DNA from: Acetobacterium tundrae
GTDB taxonomy: Bacteria > Bacillota > Clostridia > Eubacteriales > Eubacteriaceae
Reading direction: 5' to 3'
DNA length: 64,000 nucleotides
Assembly: GCF_008086615.1 (NCBI RefSeq)
Contig: NZ_RXYB01000002.1
Coordinates: 186,001 to 250,000, forward strand
The notes under the pieces are model-generated. The model worked only from the letters and a program-made list of their open reading frames with translations, did no database searches and was not told the origin of the DNA. A program made the translations under genes and the position numbers. This document shows positions 16,862 to 25,830 of this stretch, in pieces; positions within the stretch are counted from its first letter, which is position 1; every line of letters begins with the position of its first letter.

Positions 16862-18724
16862 GTGGATTCTAAAACTGAAAAAGTTATAGAGAATCATGAT
16901 ATCTCTGAAAGGAAGCTTGTTAAAAAAGAATTAGAGGAAAGCGAAGCGCGCTTTCGTTTCATCACCGATTCAACCAATGATGCCATCCTGATGATGGATT
17001 CGATTGGCCTTATTTCTTTTTGGAATCCTGGGGCTGAAGGTATTTTCGGATACACGGATACTGAAGCTATTGGTCAAAACCTCCACGACTTAATTGCCCT
17101 GTCCCAATATCATGAAGCCCACCAGGCCGCTTTCCCCAGGTTTCAACAGACTGGTCAGGGTAGCATTATCGGAAAGACCATTGACTTGGAAGCATACCGA
17201 AAAGATCGCACGCAGATTCATATACAATTGTCACTTTCCGCTATTCATATGGTTGATGGCTGGCATTCGGTGGGAATCATTCGGGATATTACGGAGCGTA
17301 AACGGGCAGAAATTTTATTAAAGGAAAGTGAAATACGATTAATTGCCGCCCAGCAGATGGCCCATGTTGGCAATTGGGAACTGAATCTGTCGACCAAAAA
17401 AATGTGGGCATCCGAGGAGGCTTTCAATATTTATGGTATTGATTATAATTCTCAGTACATTCCCCTGGAATTGGCTCAAGAAAGTGTTCTTTCTGAATAT
17501 CGTGAGATGATGGATACTGCCCTTTATGATTTGATTACCCAAAAAGCAAACTATAATGTTGAATTCGAACTAAAAAATCTTAAAACGGGTCAATTGCATT
17601 TTGTTCATTCGATTGCCAATCTGATTCTGGATGATGATGGCAAGGCCTATAAAGTGGCTGGCACCATCCAGGATATCACGGAAAATAAATTAAAAGAAGC
17701 CAAAATAATAAATCTCAGTTTTCGTGATCAGCTAACGGGTCTTTATAATCGCCGATTTTATGAAGAAGAATTGCTGCGACTTGATACAAAAAAGAATCTG
17801 CCTTTGACCATATTAATGGGAGATATTAATGGCCTAAAATTAATTAATGATTCCTTTGGTCATGATATGGGTGATGAGCTGATTAAAAAAGTTGCAAAGG
17901 TGGTCTCAAAGGCCTGTCCATCTGATGCCGTTATTTCCCGAGTCGGCGGGGATGAATTTATTGTTTTATTACCAAAATCAGATGCTATTGAAGCAGAGAA
18001 AATTCTCAAGCGGATTAAGGATCTTTCATTAAAAGAAACAGTCGGGTCACTTAATATTTCTATTTCCTTTGGCTATGAAATGAAGATAAACGAAAATGAT
18101 CAAATTAAAAATGTATTCAAAAAAGCTGAAGATCAGATGTATCATCGGAAACTGTTTGAAAGCCCAAGCATGAGAGGGAAAGCGGTTGTAACGATTATTA
18201 AAACCCTTTATGAAAAAAATAAACGAGAGGAACAACACTCCCACCGCGTTTCAAAACTTTGCGAAAGGTTGGGTGAAGTGCTGGGATTGTCCGAATATAA
18301 AATAGAGGAACTTAAAACCGTTGGATTACTTCATGATATCGGAAAAATTGCCATTGATGAAAGAATACTCAATAAACCGGGGAAACTCACCGATGATGAG
18401 TGGAAGGAAATTAAGCGCCATTCAGAAATAGGCTATCGTATTCTAAGTACCGTTCATGAGATGTCAGAAATGGCTGAGTATGTCCTGGCCCATCAGGAAA
18501 GATGGAACGGCACCGGTTACCCCAAAGGCTTAAAAGGTGAAGAGATACCGTTAGAGTCAAGAATCATTGCCATTGCCGATGCCTATGATGCCATGACAAG
18601 TGAACGGAGTTATCGAAGTAAAATGCCAGCGGAAGCGGTATTAAAAGAATTACAGGAAAATGCCGGGATTCAATTTGATCCGGAACTGGTAAGTGTATTT
18701 ATTGATAATTTTTTAAAAAAGTAA
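16862..18724 (+). CDS. PAS-PAS-GGDEF-HD-GYP cyclic-di-GMP signalling protein
   Basis: Domains in order: a short coiled N terminus, PAS1 (~25-145, NDAILMMDSIG...IIRDITERKRAE), PAS2 (~155-275), GGDEF (~285-440, active-site motif GGDEF intact in RVGGDEFIVLL, substrate region DQLTGLYNRRFYEE), and HD-GYP (~445-620, HDIGK, HSEIGYRIL, GTGYPKG). It therefore carries both cyclase and phosphodiesterase modules. The usual HHE of HD-GYP reads HQER, a mild change. There is no membrane segment, so it is cytosolic. I place the start at GTG 16862, five bases after GAGGTGA; an upstream in-frame GTG would overlap that site. It likely tunes c-di-GMP for the chemotaxis and motility genes around it. Confidence 0.9.
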   Translation: MDSKTEKVIENHDISERKLVKKELEESEARFRFITDSTNDAILMMDSIGLISFWNPGAEGIFGYTDTEAIGQNLHDLIALSQYHEAHQAAFPRFQQTGQGSIIGKTIDLEAYRKDRTQIHIQLSLSAIHMVDGWHSVGIIRDITERKRAEILLKESEIRLIAAQQMAHVGNWELNLSTKKMWASEEAFNIYGIDYNSQYIPLELAQESVLSEYREMMDTALYDLITQKANYNVEFELKNLKTGQLHFVHSIANLILDDDGKAYKVAGTIQDITENKLKEAKIINLSFRDQLTGLYNRRFYEEELLRLDTKKNLPLTILMGDINGLKLINDSFGHDMGDELIKKVAKVVSKACPSDAVISRVGGDEFIVLLPKSDAIEAEKILKRIKDLSLKETVGSLNISISFGYEMKINENDQIKNVFKKAEDQMYHRKLFESPSMRGKAVVTIIKTLYEKNKREEQHSHRVSKLCERLGEVLGLSEYKIEELKTVGLLHDIGKIAIDERILNKPGKLTDDEWKEIKRHSEIGYRILSTVHEMSEMAEYVLAHQERWNGTGYPKGLKGEEIPLESRIIAIADAYDAMTSERSYRSKMPAEAVLKELQENAGIQFDPELVSVFIDNFLKK

Positions 18725-18755
18725 AACGAAGAAATCTATGTTATTTAACTTGAAA

Positions 18756-18806
18756 AATAATGCCGGAAGCTTACCATCTTTTATGGTAAATTTTCCGGCA
18801 TTATTT
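18756..18806. terminator. Bidirectional terminator between convergent genes
   Basis: AATAATGCCGGAA and TTCCGGCATTATT form a 13-base stem with an inner ACCAT/ATGGT. T runs occur on both strands. It separates the GGDEF/HD-GYP gene and the antiterminator gene. Confidence 0.85.
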
Positions 18807-19651
18807 CATGATTTGAGAGATGATCCCTCAATCATTCGAATCCTCTCAATGTGTAGGGCTAAATAACTGACTTCTCTTTCGGAAAAAGGCTTGCCTAATT
18901 CTTGCTCAAGTTTTTTGCAGACGCCGGCGGCCACCTCGAAGGCATAGGAACAATGGGCTTTTGTGTATTCAATCATATCGGAGTTTAGTTTTTCGTTGGT
19001 CATTACCCGGGAGATCATAAAACGAAAATGGTACATCAGCCGGGAATAGGCGAATGAGCCAACTTCAATGGTCATATTGCAGTCGTTTTCTATTTGCTTG
19101 ATGGCTTCGCTCATAATAATGGCGACATTCATGGATTGGGATACCTTGGTATCGCTAATGGCCGAATGAATGTACAAAGCAATGTATCCCACATCATCGT
19201 CACTGATTGTATAGCCGGTCTTTTCTTTAAGAACAGCCTTTCCCTTCAGGGCAACTTCAAATTCCTGCTCGTATAAAAAGCGGATATCATTAGTAAACGG
19301 ATTTTCAAAATTAATATGTTCCTCAATGCGTTCAATGGCAAAAGCAATGTGATCGGCCAAAGGCAGTAAGATATGGTTGTCCAATTTATCAAATTTTATT
19401 TCGGCTTCTTTAATAATTTCATGGGCGATTTCTAAATAAATTGGTGCCACATTTTTTATGAGATCTGCTGAAAGTCCTTTTGCGGTATCTATATCCAGAT
19501 AATACTTTTTAATTCCAGGCGGGGTTTCACCAGTCATGGCAATCTTTTTATTAAAGCCAACACCCTTACCCAGAAAAATAACTTCCATCTTTTTCTCAAT
19601 ATCAAAAGCCAAGATGGCATTATTGTTTAATATTTTTTTAATGACAACCAT
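18806..19651 (-). CDS. BglG/LicT/GlcT-type transcription antiterminator
   Basis: The N-terminal CAT RNA-binding domain is clear (VIKKILNNNAILAFD, then EVIFLGKGVGFNKKIA). Two PRD domains follow: PRD1 with LADHIAFAIER, IRFLYEQEFEVAL and YIALYIHSA, and PRD2 with RLMYHFRFMISR, CSYAFEVA and YLALHIERI. Histidines in the PRDs would be phosphorylated by HPr or EII proteins. When active, the protein binds the RAT stem-loop in the PTS leader 2.5 kb upstream and prevents termination. ATG 19651 is preceded by AAGGGGTG; an in-frame ATG 21 bases earlier lacks a site. It lies downstream of its probable target gene and has its own promoter-like sequence. Confidence 0.92.
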   Translation of the reverse strand: MVVIKKILNNNAILAFDIEKKMEVIFLGKGVGFNKKIAMTGETPPGIKKYYLDIDTAKGLSADLIKNVAPIYLEIAHEIIKEAEIKFDKLDNHILLPLADHIAFAIERIEEHINFENPFTNDIRFLYEQEFEVALKGKAVLKEKTGYTISDDDVGYIALYIHSAISDTKVSQSMNVAIIMSEAIKQIENDCNMTIEVGSFAYSRLMYHFRFMISRVMTNEKLNSDMIEYTKAHCSYAFEVAAGVCKKLEQELGKPFSEREVSYLALHIERIRMIEGSSLKS

Positions 19652-19678
19652 GAAAACACCCCTTTTAGACAAAGCAAA

Positions 19679-19695
19679 CCACTGATAACCAGTGG
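19679..19695 (-). terminator. Small hairpin between PTS and antiterminator genes
   Basis: CCACTG and CAGTGG pair around a 5-base loop, followed on the minus strand by TTTGCTTTG. It may terminate PTS transcription partially or lie in the leader of the antiterminator mRNA. Confidence 0.45.
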
Positions 19696-19709
19696 CATGC
19701 TTTTTATTT

Positions 19710-19738
19710 ATAGTAACTCAATTCAAGAAGAGATGCAA
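19710..19738 (-). promoter_or_regulatory. Promoter for the antiterminator gene
   Basis: On the minus strand TTGCAT (19733-19738) and TACTAT (19710-19715) are 17 bases apart, ~60 bases before ATG 19651. Confidence 0.5.
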
Positions 19739-19744
19739 GTTTAG

Positions 19745-22000
19745 TCAGGATTCGATGGCAAAGGCCTCTTCATTTTCTTTAACCGTTCCACTTTTAATCA
19801 ATTTCACCTTTTGATTTTCTTTAAGGTTTGTAAACACAATCGGGATAGCTGTGGAAGGGGCATTTTTGGAAATATAATCCAGATCCAAGGCTAATAATAA
19901 ATCACCTTTTTTTACCTGATCACCTTGCTTTACAAAGGCCTCAAATCCTTTTCCCGCTAATTTGACGGTATCAATTCCAATATGAATGAGGACTTCGGTT
20001 CCCTTTAAACTGGTCAGTCCCAAAGCATGTTTGGTTGGGAAAAGCACATCAACACTGGCATCACAGGGGGCATAGATTTTATTGCCGGTGGGGAAAATCA
20101 CCACCCCATCGCCGACCATTCTTTGACTGAAGGCATCATCGGGGGTTTCGGTGATACTGGCAATTCTGCCAGCAATGGGAGATCCAAAAATCTCCATCTC
20201 CATGATTTTTGGGGCTTCAATCTCCGTGGCTTTTTCGTTTTCATTTTTTTGTACTGCTCCTGGTTCTTCGATGACGGGTATGTCTATTTCCAGATCGCTT
20301 TCAGGACTTTGTAAGTATTCTTCTAGTTTGGATTTAATGACGGTAACTTTCGGGCCATAAATGACTTGAATCCCATTTCCTTTTTTAATCACACCGATTG
20401 CGCCGGAATATTTAAGGATCTTTTCATCAATACTTTCACCATTTTTAACTGTCACGCGAAGTCTGGTGGCACAAGAATCGAGGTCAATGATATTTTTCTT
20501 ACCGCCTAATCCGGTGGTTATCATCGTCGATACTGGATCGCTGGATTCAGGAGCGGGATTTTCTGAACCGCCATTTTTACTTTTGTTTTTTTGAGCATCA
20601 ACATCGGCACGGGTATAGAGTTTCGTTTCTTCATCATCATCTTCACGGCCAGGTGTTTTTAAATTGAATTTCTTAATCAAAAATTTAAAGAGGAAGTAAT
20701 AAACAAAGAAATAAGCGATGCCAACAAGGACAATGTAAATCCAATTGGTTTTAGCATTTCCCTGAAGAATTCCAAACAGGGTAAGGTCAATCAGGCCGCC
20801 AGAAAAAGTCATGCCGACGCCAACATTGAGCATGTGCATAAACATATAGGATAAACCTGCAAGAACACAATGAATCACATAAAGAAAGGGTGCTACAAAA
20901 AGGAATGTGAACTCAATGGGTTCGGTAATTCCTGTGATCATGGCAGTTAAAGCAGCTGACATTAACAATCCACCCACGGCCTTTTGGCGGCTGGTTTTAG
21001 CACATTTATACATGGCCAGTGCAGCACCGGGAAGACCGAAAATCATGAATGAGAATTTACCAGACATAAAACGGGTCGCTTCGACTGAAAAATGCGTTAC
21101 ATCCGGACTGGCCAATTGGGCGAAGAAAATGTTCTGGGCACCTTCAACAACCACACCATCCACGGTCATGGTACCACCCAGGCCGGTTTGCCAGAATGGC
21201 AGATAGAATACATGGTGCAAACCGAAAGGAATCAGGGCCCGTTCAATGAACCCATAAATAAAGGTTCCAAAGTATCCGGATGCCATAACCAGCCCCCCAA
21301 GGGCATAAATGCCATTTTGAATAAAAGGCCAGATATAGAACATTAAAGCACCAACAAATAAAAATACCACGGCGGTAATGATGGGAACAAAACGGGTTCC
21401 TCCGAAAAAGGAAAGAACCGGTGGTAATTCTATTTTGTAAAATTTATTATGAAGTGCCGCTACGCCTAAACCAACAATGATACCGCCAAAAACGCCCATT
21501 TGCAACGAGGTAATTCCGACTGTACTGGAGATTGAACCACTGGGAAGTAATTGATTTGCGACGATGGGAATATACTCAACACCTTTTTTTGCGGCTGCTA
21601 TTAATCCGGTTTCATTAGCCGCTAAAAGGGTTTCCGGGGTATAGGTGCCGGTTAGGGTAATCAGCGCACCAATGACGGTATGCATAATGAAGTAACCAAT
21701 TACGCCTGCCAAAGCGGCAACGGCTTTTTCCTGTCTGGCCATACCAATGGCCACACCCATAGCGAAAATAATGGGTAAGTTATTGAAAACAATCTCACCG
21801 GCGGCCATCATAACCGTTAAAATTCCATAGATGATGGTACCAGGTCCCATAATCCCCATAAGGTTGTAGGATGTTAACATGGTTTCGTTGGTAAACGAAC
21901 CCCCAATTCCTAAAAACAGACCGGCTATCGGTAACAGAGCAATGGGCAGCATAAAGGACCGGCCAACTCGTTGTAAAACACCAAAAATCTTGTCTTTCAT
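19745..22000 (-). CDS. PTS glucose/N-acetylglucosamine-family transporter, fused IICBA
   Basis: IIC occupies ~1-440 with ten or so membrane helices (starting LQRVGRSFMLPIALLPIAG; substrate region GITEPIEFTFLF). After a charged linker comes IIB with the phosphocysteine in SCATRLRVTV (~residue 510), then IIA with LIHIGIDTVKLAGKGF (~680) carrying the phosphohistidine. The protein imports and phosphorylates a hexose, receiving phosphate from HPr. IICBA in this order is found in glucose- and GlcNAc-type PTS proteins; the GlcT-like antiterminator next to it favours glucose, but the substrate is not proven. A strong promoter and a RAT/terminator leader lie upstream. AGGAGG precedes the ATG. Confidence 0.93.
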   Translation of the reverse strand: MKDKIFGVLQRVGRSFMLPIALLPIAGLFLGIGGSFTNETMLTSYNLMGIMGPGTIIYGILTVMMAAGEIVFNNLPIIFAMGVAIGMARQEKAVAALAGVIGYFIMHTVIGALITLTGTYTPETLLAANETGLIAAAKKGVEYIPIVANQLLPSGSISSTVGITSLQMGVFGGIIVGLGVAALHNKFYKIELPPVLSFFGGTRFVPIITAVVFLFVGALMFYIWPFIQNGIYALGGLVMASGYFGTFIYGFIERALIPFGLHHVFYLPFWQTGLGGTMTVDGVVVEGAQNIFFAQLASPDVTHFSVEATRFMSGKFSFMIFGLPGAALAMYKCAKTSRQKAVGGLLMSAALTAMITGITEPIEFTFLFVAPFLYVIHCVLAGLSYMFMHMLNVGVGMTFSGGLIDLTLFGILQGNAKTNWIYIVLVGIAYFFVYYFLFKFLIKKFNLKTPGREDDDEETKLYTRADVDAQKNKSKNGGSENPAPESSDPVSTMITTGLGGKKNIIDLDSCATRLRVTVKNGESIDEKILKYSGAIGVIKKGNGIQVIYGPKVTVIKSKLEEYLQSPESDLEIDIPVIEEPGAVQKNENEKATEIEAPKIMEMEIFGSPIAGRIASITETPDDAFSQRMVGDGVVIFPTGNKIYAPCDASVDVLFPTKHALGLTSLKGTEVLIHIGIDTVKLAGKGFEAFVKQGDQVKKGDLLLALDLDYISKNAPSTAIPIVFTNLKENQKVKLIKSGTVKENEEAFAIES

Positions 22001-22056
22001 TTCTTTTCCTCCTGATTCAACTTTTATTTGTTATCGGTGCTGTTATCGTATTGCAT

Positions 22057-22138
22057 AAAAAAAGACATTAACACCCAAGAGCAGATTCTGATAAGACTAC
22101 CTCCTGAATAGTTAATGCCTGATTGGTCAGTAACACAC
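22057..22138 (-). promoter_or_regulatory. RAT antiterminator site overlapping a leader terminator
   Basis: On the minus strand GTTACTGA...TCAGGCATTAAC matches the ribonucleic antiterminator consensus bound by LicT/GlcT proteins. Its 3' half, GGCATTAAC (22111-22119), can instead pair with GTTAATGTC (22064-22072), which is followed by seven Ts (22057-22063): a terminator mutually exclusive with the RAT fold. This is the standard arrangement for sugar-induced antitermination. Confidence 0.82.
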
Positions 22139-22168
22139 TATAGAAAACACTATTTAATTCTTAATGTA

Positions 22169-22197
22169 ATCGTATGTCAGTTGCTTTAGTTTGTCAA
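22169..22197 (-). promoter_or_regulatory. Promoter of the PTS gene
   Basis: On the minus strand TTGACA (22192-22197) and TACGAT (22169-22174) are separated by exactly 17 bases, ~35 bases upstream of the RAT site. Confidence 0.8.
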
Positions 22198-22200
22198 GGC

Positions 22201-22382
22201 TTTTTAATAAATATTTTTGATAATAAAAGAAGTGGATTTTGATGACTGAAAAAGTTTGTTTTTTATTTTTAGTGAGGAGGGAAGCAAAAATAAGAAAGAT
22301 CACCAAACCGAATCCGGCCATCATGAGTGGGATTCAATTCGGATTTATTTCGAGAATATTTGAAAACTATTTTTAAAAATAA
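22201..22382. other. Intergenic region between PTS promoter and ArsC-like gene
   Basis: It contains CCGAATCC and GGATTC repeats around 22308-22345 that can form an imperfect hairpin, probably the end of the ArsC-like transcript. No gene is seen. Confidence 0.4.
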
Positions 22383-22805
22383 TTATTGTAGGATTGAGGA
22401 TACATGATTTTTTTTAATTTCTACAGCAAGATTTTTTATGAATTGTTCAATTCCGAAAATAAAGCACTTGAATTCATCATTGCTTTTTCCGGCCGGATCT
22501 TCCAATCGCAAGTCGATCATGAATTCGCCGGGAAGGTTCGGGTAACTGTTGTCACAGTCCATTTTCACAACAATGTCAACAGGCGGGAGATCTTTCAACA
22601 GTCTTGACTCTTCGTTTGGCTCCAGATTGATGTTGTATAGTTCCTTCATTAATCGTACCGCATCGGGATTGGGTGAAAGCCTTTTTTCGGTTCCGGCCAA
22701 ATAGCTTTCAAAGACATCGCCTCCAAATTTTTCACCTAATGCTTCCGCAATCTGACTCGTACATGAATGATGCATGCAAATAAATGCGACTTTTGTTTTG
22801 TCCAT
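22383..22805 (-). CDS. Arsenate reductase / low-Mr phosphatase-like protein lacking the P-loop arginine
   Basis: The fold is that of thioredoxin-coupled ArsC/LMW phosphatases: VAFICMHHS followed by CTSQIAEALGEKFGG, then AGTEKRLSPNPDAVRLMKE and a late DLRLEDPAG (in place of the usual DP...). The P-loop should read C-x5-R (CVHNSCRSQ in many clostridial relatives). Here it is CMHHSCTSQ, so the essential arginine is threonine. Codon ACG differs from AGG by one base. Without that arginine, oxyanion binding should fail, so the protein may be inactive or have another role. The ATG is preceded by a weak GAAATGGAGAAA site. It stands alone with no ars genes nearby. Confidence 0.8.
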   Translation of the reverse strand: MDKTKVAFICMHHSCTSQIAEALGEKFGGDVFESYLAGTEKRLSPNPDAVRLMKELYNINLEPNEESRLLKDLPPVDIVVKMDCDNSYPNLPGEFMIDLRLEDPAGKSNDEFKCFIFGIEQFIKNLAVEIKKNHVSSILQ

Positions 22806-22931
22806 TTTTTTTCTCCATTTCTTTTGAGTTAGACAAATCCAGGGATGAACTCGTCTTTATATTTGTTGTTATCATATCAAAAGAAAGTGATGGAAAATAT
22901 TACAGGCAGGTTAAATGTTTTTAACATAAGG

Positions 22932-22976
22932 ACAAAATCAAAAATGCCACGGGATACCCGTGGCACTTTTGATTTC
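22932..22976 (-). terminator. Terminator at the end of the amino-acid oxidation cluster
   Basis: TGCCACGGG/CCCGTGGCA hairpin with T-rich sequence on the minus-strand side, just after the OCD-like gene stop. T-rich sequence on the other strand may make it bidirectional. Confidence 0.85.
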
Positions 22977-22985
22977 AGTTCAATT

Positions 22986-24128
22986 TTAGTATAAAGCTGG
23001 TTTATCCCAAAGGTTGAGGTCGACTCCGATAGTGTTCTTTCGGGCATAGTCGTAGACTTCTTTACCCCAGGCCACATCTTCCACTGGCATGCCACCGACG
23101 GAGTAGAGGATGATTTGATCGTCGCTTTCACGTCCGGGTATCTTACCATTTAAGATGGCCCCCAAATCATGAATAGCGGATTTTTCAAGCTTCCCATCAT
23201 GAATCATATCCATAAATTTGGAACCGAGAATGTAAACCATATCGAACGTCGGGTAGGGATATTCTTCAGCCCAGGCTTCGTAAAGGGAGATATTATCCAC
23301 CACCAGCTTGGTTTTATCACTTTTAATCAGTTCATCTGAAAAATCGGCCGCACCCGGGAGACAGAAGAGGGCACCAGGCTTGATCCATTCGGTTTTAACG
23401 AAGGGATAAGCGGAAGGGCCACTGCCCATTGGGGTAGAGGTGGCAAAGCTGAGGATATCCGCGTCACGAACACATTCTTCAAGGGTTTCACAGATGATAA
23501 TCTCGGTGAACTGAGGACATTTTTCATTGACATAGGCGATGCATCGGTCAATGGATTCCTGGCCGCGACCTTTGATTTTAAGGGTCGTCAGGGTTGGTCT
23601 CAAGGCGGCGAAGGTTTCAATAGCGGTGGAGTTGATCACTCCAGGGCCGATGATGGCCAGAACTTTAGCATCCTTAAGCGCCAGATTCTTCACCCCCACA
23701 CCGGGGATAGCAGCGGTACGATACGCACTGAGCAGGTTGGCAGACATCAGAGCTAGTGGTGCGCCGGTGTCCTTATCATTGAGCATCATCATAAGAATGG
23801 AGCGCGGCAATTTTTTGTCACGATTTTCAACATTAGAGCCGTACCATTTCATGCCGGCGACGTCGAACTTACCCCCCACATAGGCCGGCATGGCCATGAA
23901 GCGGCGATCAGGGCCGTCCTTAGGCATATTAGGGAATTCTGGTTCGCTAGGGAAAGTAATCATGCAACCGTGAGAATTGCCATTATCACCGCCCATTCGA
24001 TAGTCGCCCTTATCCAGGAGCTTCAACAGCTCTTCCATACAATCGGTGCAGCCGACCACATCGTCGACACCGGCCTTAAGCATATCTGCTTCACTTAAAT
24101 ACAATAAATCAATTTTTGGGAACGCCAT
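22986..24128 (-). CDS. Ornithine cyclodeaminase / mu-crystallin family protein (tyramine-oxidase-subunit-B-like)
   Basis: It has the OCD/mu-crystallin layout: an N-terminal YLSEADMLKAG, the substrate-loop MAMPAYVGGKFDVAGMKWYGSN, ALMSANLLSAYRTAA (the conserved R-T-A dinucleotide-site motif), the Rossmann glycine motif IIGPGVINSTAIE, and LPGAADFSD. Family members are NAD(P)H-dependent imine reductases, dehydrogenases or cyclodeaminases. Databases name close clostridial relatives tyramine oxidase subunit B, a label I would not trust functionally. ATG 24128 has GGAGGT seven bases upstream; an upstream ATG lacks a site. It is last in the cluster, 56 bases after the permease, and could reduce or interconvert the imine made by the cluster's dehydrogenase. 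Confidence 0.85.
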   Translation of the reverse strand: MAFPKIDLLYLSEADMLKAGVDDVVGCTDCMEELLKLLDKGDYRMGGDNGNSHGCMITFPSEPEFPNMPKDGPDRRFMAMPAYVGGKFDVAGMKWYGSNVENRDKKLPRSILMMMLNDKDTGAPLALMSANLLSAYRTAAIPGVGVKNLALKDAKVLAIIGPGVINSTAIETFAALRPTLTTLKIKGRGQESIDRCIAYVNEKCPQFTEIIICETLEECVRDADILSFATSTPMGSGPSAYPFVKTEWIKPGALFCLPGAADFSDELIKSDKTKLVVDNISLYEAWAEEYPYPTFDMVYILGSKFMDMIHDGKLEKSAIHDLGAILNGKIPGRESDDQIILYSVGGMPVEDVAWGKEVYDYARKNTIGVDLNLWDKPALY

Positions 24129-24184
24129 AATATTAACCTCCAAATAGTTTTTATTTTAAATGTTGTGAATAAACATCGATGAAC

Positions 24185-25609
24185 TTATTTTTCTAACTGC
24201 GGTATGTGATCGCCGGAGTTTGCATTGTGATAGACATGGTACAGATCATTTTCCATCGCCATAACCTTTTCCAGAGGGATCGGTTTAAAGAGTTTGAGCT
24301 TCATGACCTTCTTGACCCAGATGACGGAATAAACGGTTAAGGCAGCGAAGATGAGGCCGCAAAGTATGTAAATATTCAGACGGGTTGCCGGATCGGATGA
24401 GATGTTATAAATCATCCACACAATACCGATGGAACCGATAATGGGTAGCACCGGGCCGAAGGGCACCTTAAATGTCCGCGGAGCTTTGGGTAGACGCTTT
24501 CGCAATACCAGCACATTGAGATGGGTAACAATATAGGCGACCATCCAGAAGACCACGCCGGTTAAAATCAGGAAGGACAGCTGGCTGGTGGTGGATAAAC
24601 CGGTGGCATTAATGAGTGCCATGATTCCGCCAATGATGAGGATGCCCACATAAGGAGCCCCTTTTTTGTTTGTCTTCATGAAAAATTTAGGCAGCAGGTT
24701 GATTTTAGCCATCCCGTCAGCGATATAAGCCAGGGATGAAATGATGGTATTAATCACACCGGTAACGGCGCAAATTGAAACCAGAGCCATCCAGATGGTA
24801 CCAAAATTACCCAGCAGCATGGTGCCATATAAGATGTGGGGCGTGGTGCTGGCCCCCAGGTCAGCCCAGGCGGTGTAATTGTGAAAACCGAAAACCAGCA
24901 GGGTTTCCATACCAAAAACGACGACCAGAGTGATGATTAGGCCCAAAGGGACGTTCCGCCGGGCATTCTGAACTCGGTTTGAAATGGGAACGATGTATTC
25001 AGAGCCGATAAAGAGGAAGAAAGCCAGCCCGCAAAGGGAAGTGATATCGGTGAAATTGGTTGATAGGATCATCGGCTGGGCGACCACTTCACCGGTACCC
25101 AGTTTGAGAAAACCAAGGACTCCCATGATGACCAGAGAGCCGATGAGGGTATAGGTCACCACGTTTTGTATTTTGGCGAAAACATCCACACCGTTCAGGT
25201 TGGTGATTATCAAAATGATGATCAGGGCGACGCTATAGTAGTTGCCGGGGATGGGAATATTCGGAAGAACACTGGCAATAGTGTTCCCGAACATGGCACA
25301 CTCAGCGCTGCCGACGATGGTATTGCAGAGCAGATACCCGCCGACCATCACGACGATGCTGATAAAAGGTCCCATACAGGCCAAGGTATACTGAGCCAGT
25401 CCACCGGTTAAGTTGGGCATGAGCGCATTGAGTTCTGAGACCGAGAGGGCAAAAAGAATATTTAAGATGATGGCAATGACCATGGAGATGATGAAGGTCA
25501 TTCCAATAGCGGATGAGCCTATCCCCAGTGAGATTAGACAGCTGGTGGCGACGACGACACCGACCCCGGTGGCGACGACGCTGGGCAAGCCAAGTTTTTT
25601 TTCAGTCAT
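24185..25609 (-). CDS. APC-superfamily amino acid permease
   Basis: The protein has 474 residues and twelve likely membrane helices. The N-terminal GLPSVVATGVGVVVATSCLISLG carries the helix-1 glycine motif of APC transporters, and AKINLLPKFFMKTNKKGAPY is the typical cytoplasmic loop. It would import an amino acid or amine by proton symport or exchange. It lies 220 bases after the PII gene, with a copy of the palindromic repeat in its leader, and is followed by the OCD-like gene. It most likely imports the substrate of the surrounding dehydrogenase. AAAGGAGC precedes the ATG. Confidence 0.92.
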   Translation of the reverse strand: MTEKKLGLPSVVATGVGVVVATSCLISLGIGSSAIGMTFIISMVIAIILNILFALSVSELNALMPNLTGGLAQYTLACMGPFISIVVMVGGYLLCNTIVGSAECAMFGNTIASVLPNIPIPGNYYSVALIIILIITNLNGVDVFAKIQNVVTYTLIGSLVIMGVLGFLKLGTGEVVAQPMILSTNFTDITSLCGLAFFLFIGSEYIVPISNRVQNARRNVPLGLIITLVVVFGMETLLVFGFHNYTAWADLGASTTPHILYGTMLLGNFGTIWMALVSICAVTGVINTIISSLAYIADGMAKINLLPKFFMKTNKKGAPYVGILIIGGIMALINATGLSTTSQLSFLILTGVVFWMVAYIVTHLNVLVLRKRLPKAPRTFKVPFGPVLPIIGSIGIVWMIYNISSDPATRLNIYILCGLIFAALTVYSVIWVKKVMKLKLFKPIPLEKVMAMENDLYHVYHNANSGDHIPQLEK

Positions 25610-25646
25610 GGTAAGCTCCTTTCATGGGCAAAATAATAGGTGATTA

Positions 25647-25770
25647 GCGAAACTGTCGTGAGCTTCGCTGCCAGTTTACACGAAACACTTTTTATATTGT
25701 ATGGCGGATAGTCTGTCGATTGTTCGCCTACACGTCACAAAATTATTTGTGCAAACTGACAGCAAAGCAA
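25647..25770 (-). repeat. Cluster-specific near-palindromic intergenic element, copy A
   Basis: Plus-strand arms GCTTCGCTGCCAGTTTACAC and GTGCAAACTGACAGCAAAGC are inverted complements with three mismatches. An interior containing GGCGGA and TTCGCCTACACGT lies between. It sits between the PII and permease genes, in the permease 5' leader if transcribed from the cluster. Copies B, C and D have the same orientation. It may be a structured RNA or a mobile palindromic repeat. Confidence 0.75.
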
Positions 25771-25830
25771 CCATTGTTCACTTCTTTTGAATTTTACAAT
25801 TATCAGAAAATAAGACCGGATGTTTTTTTC

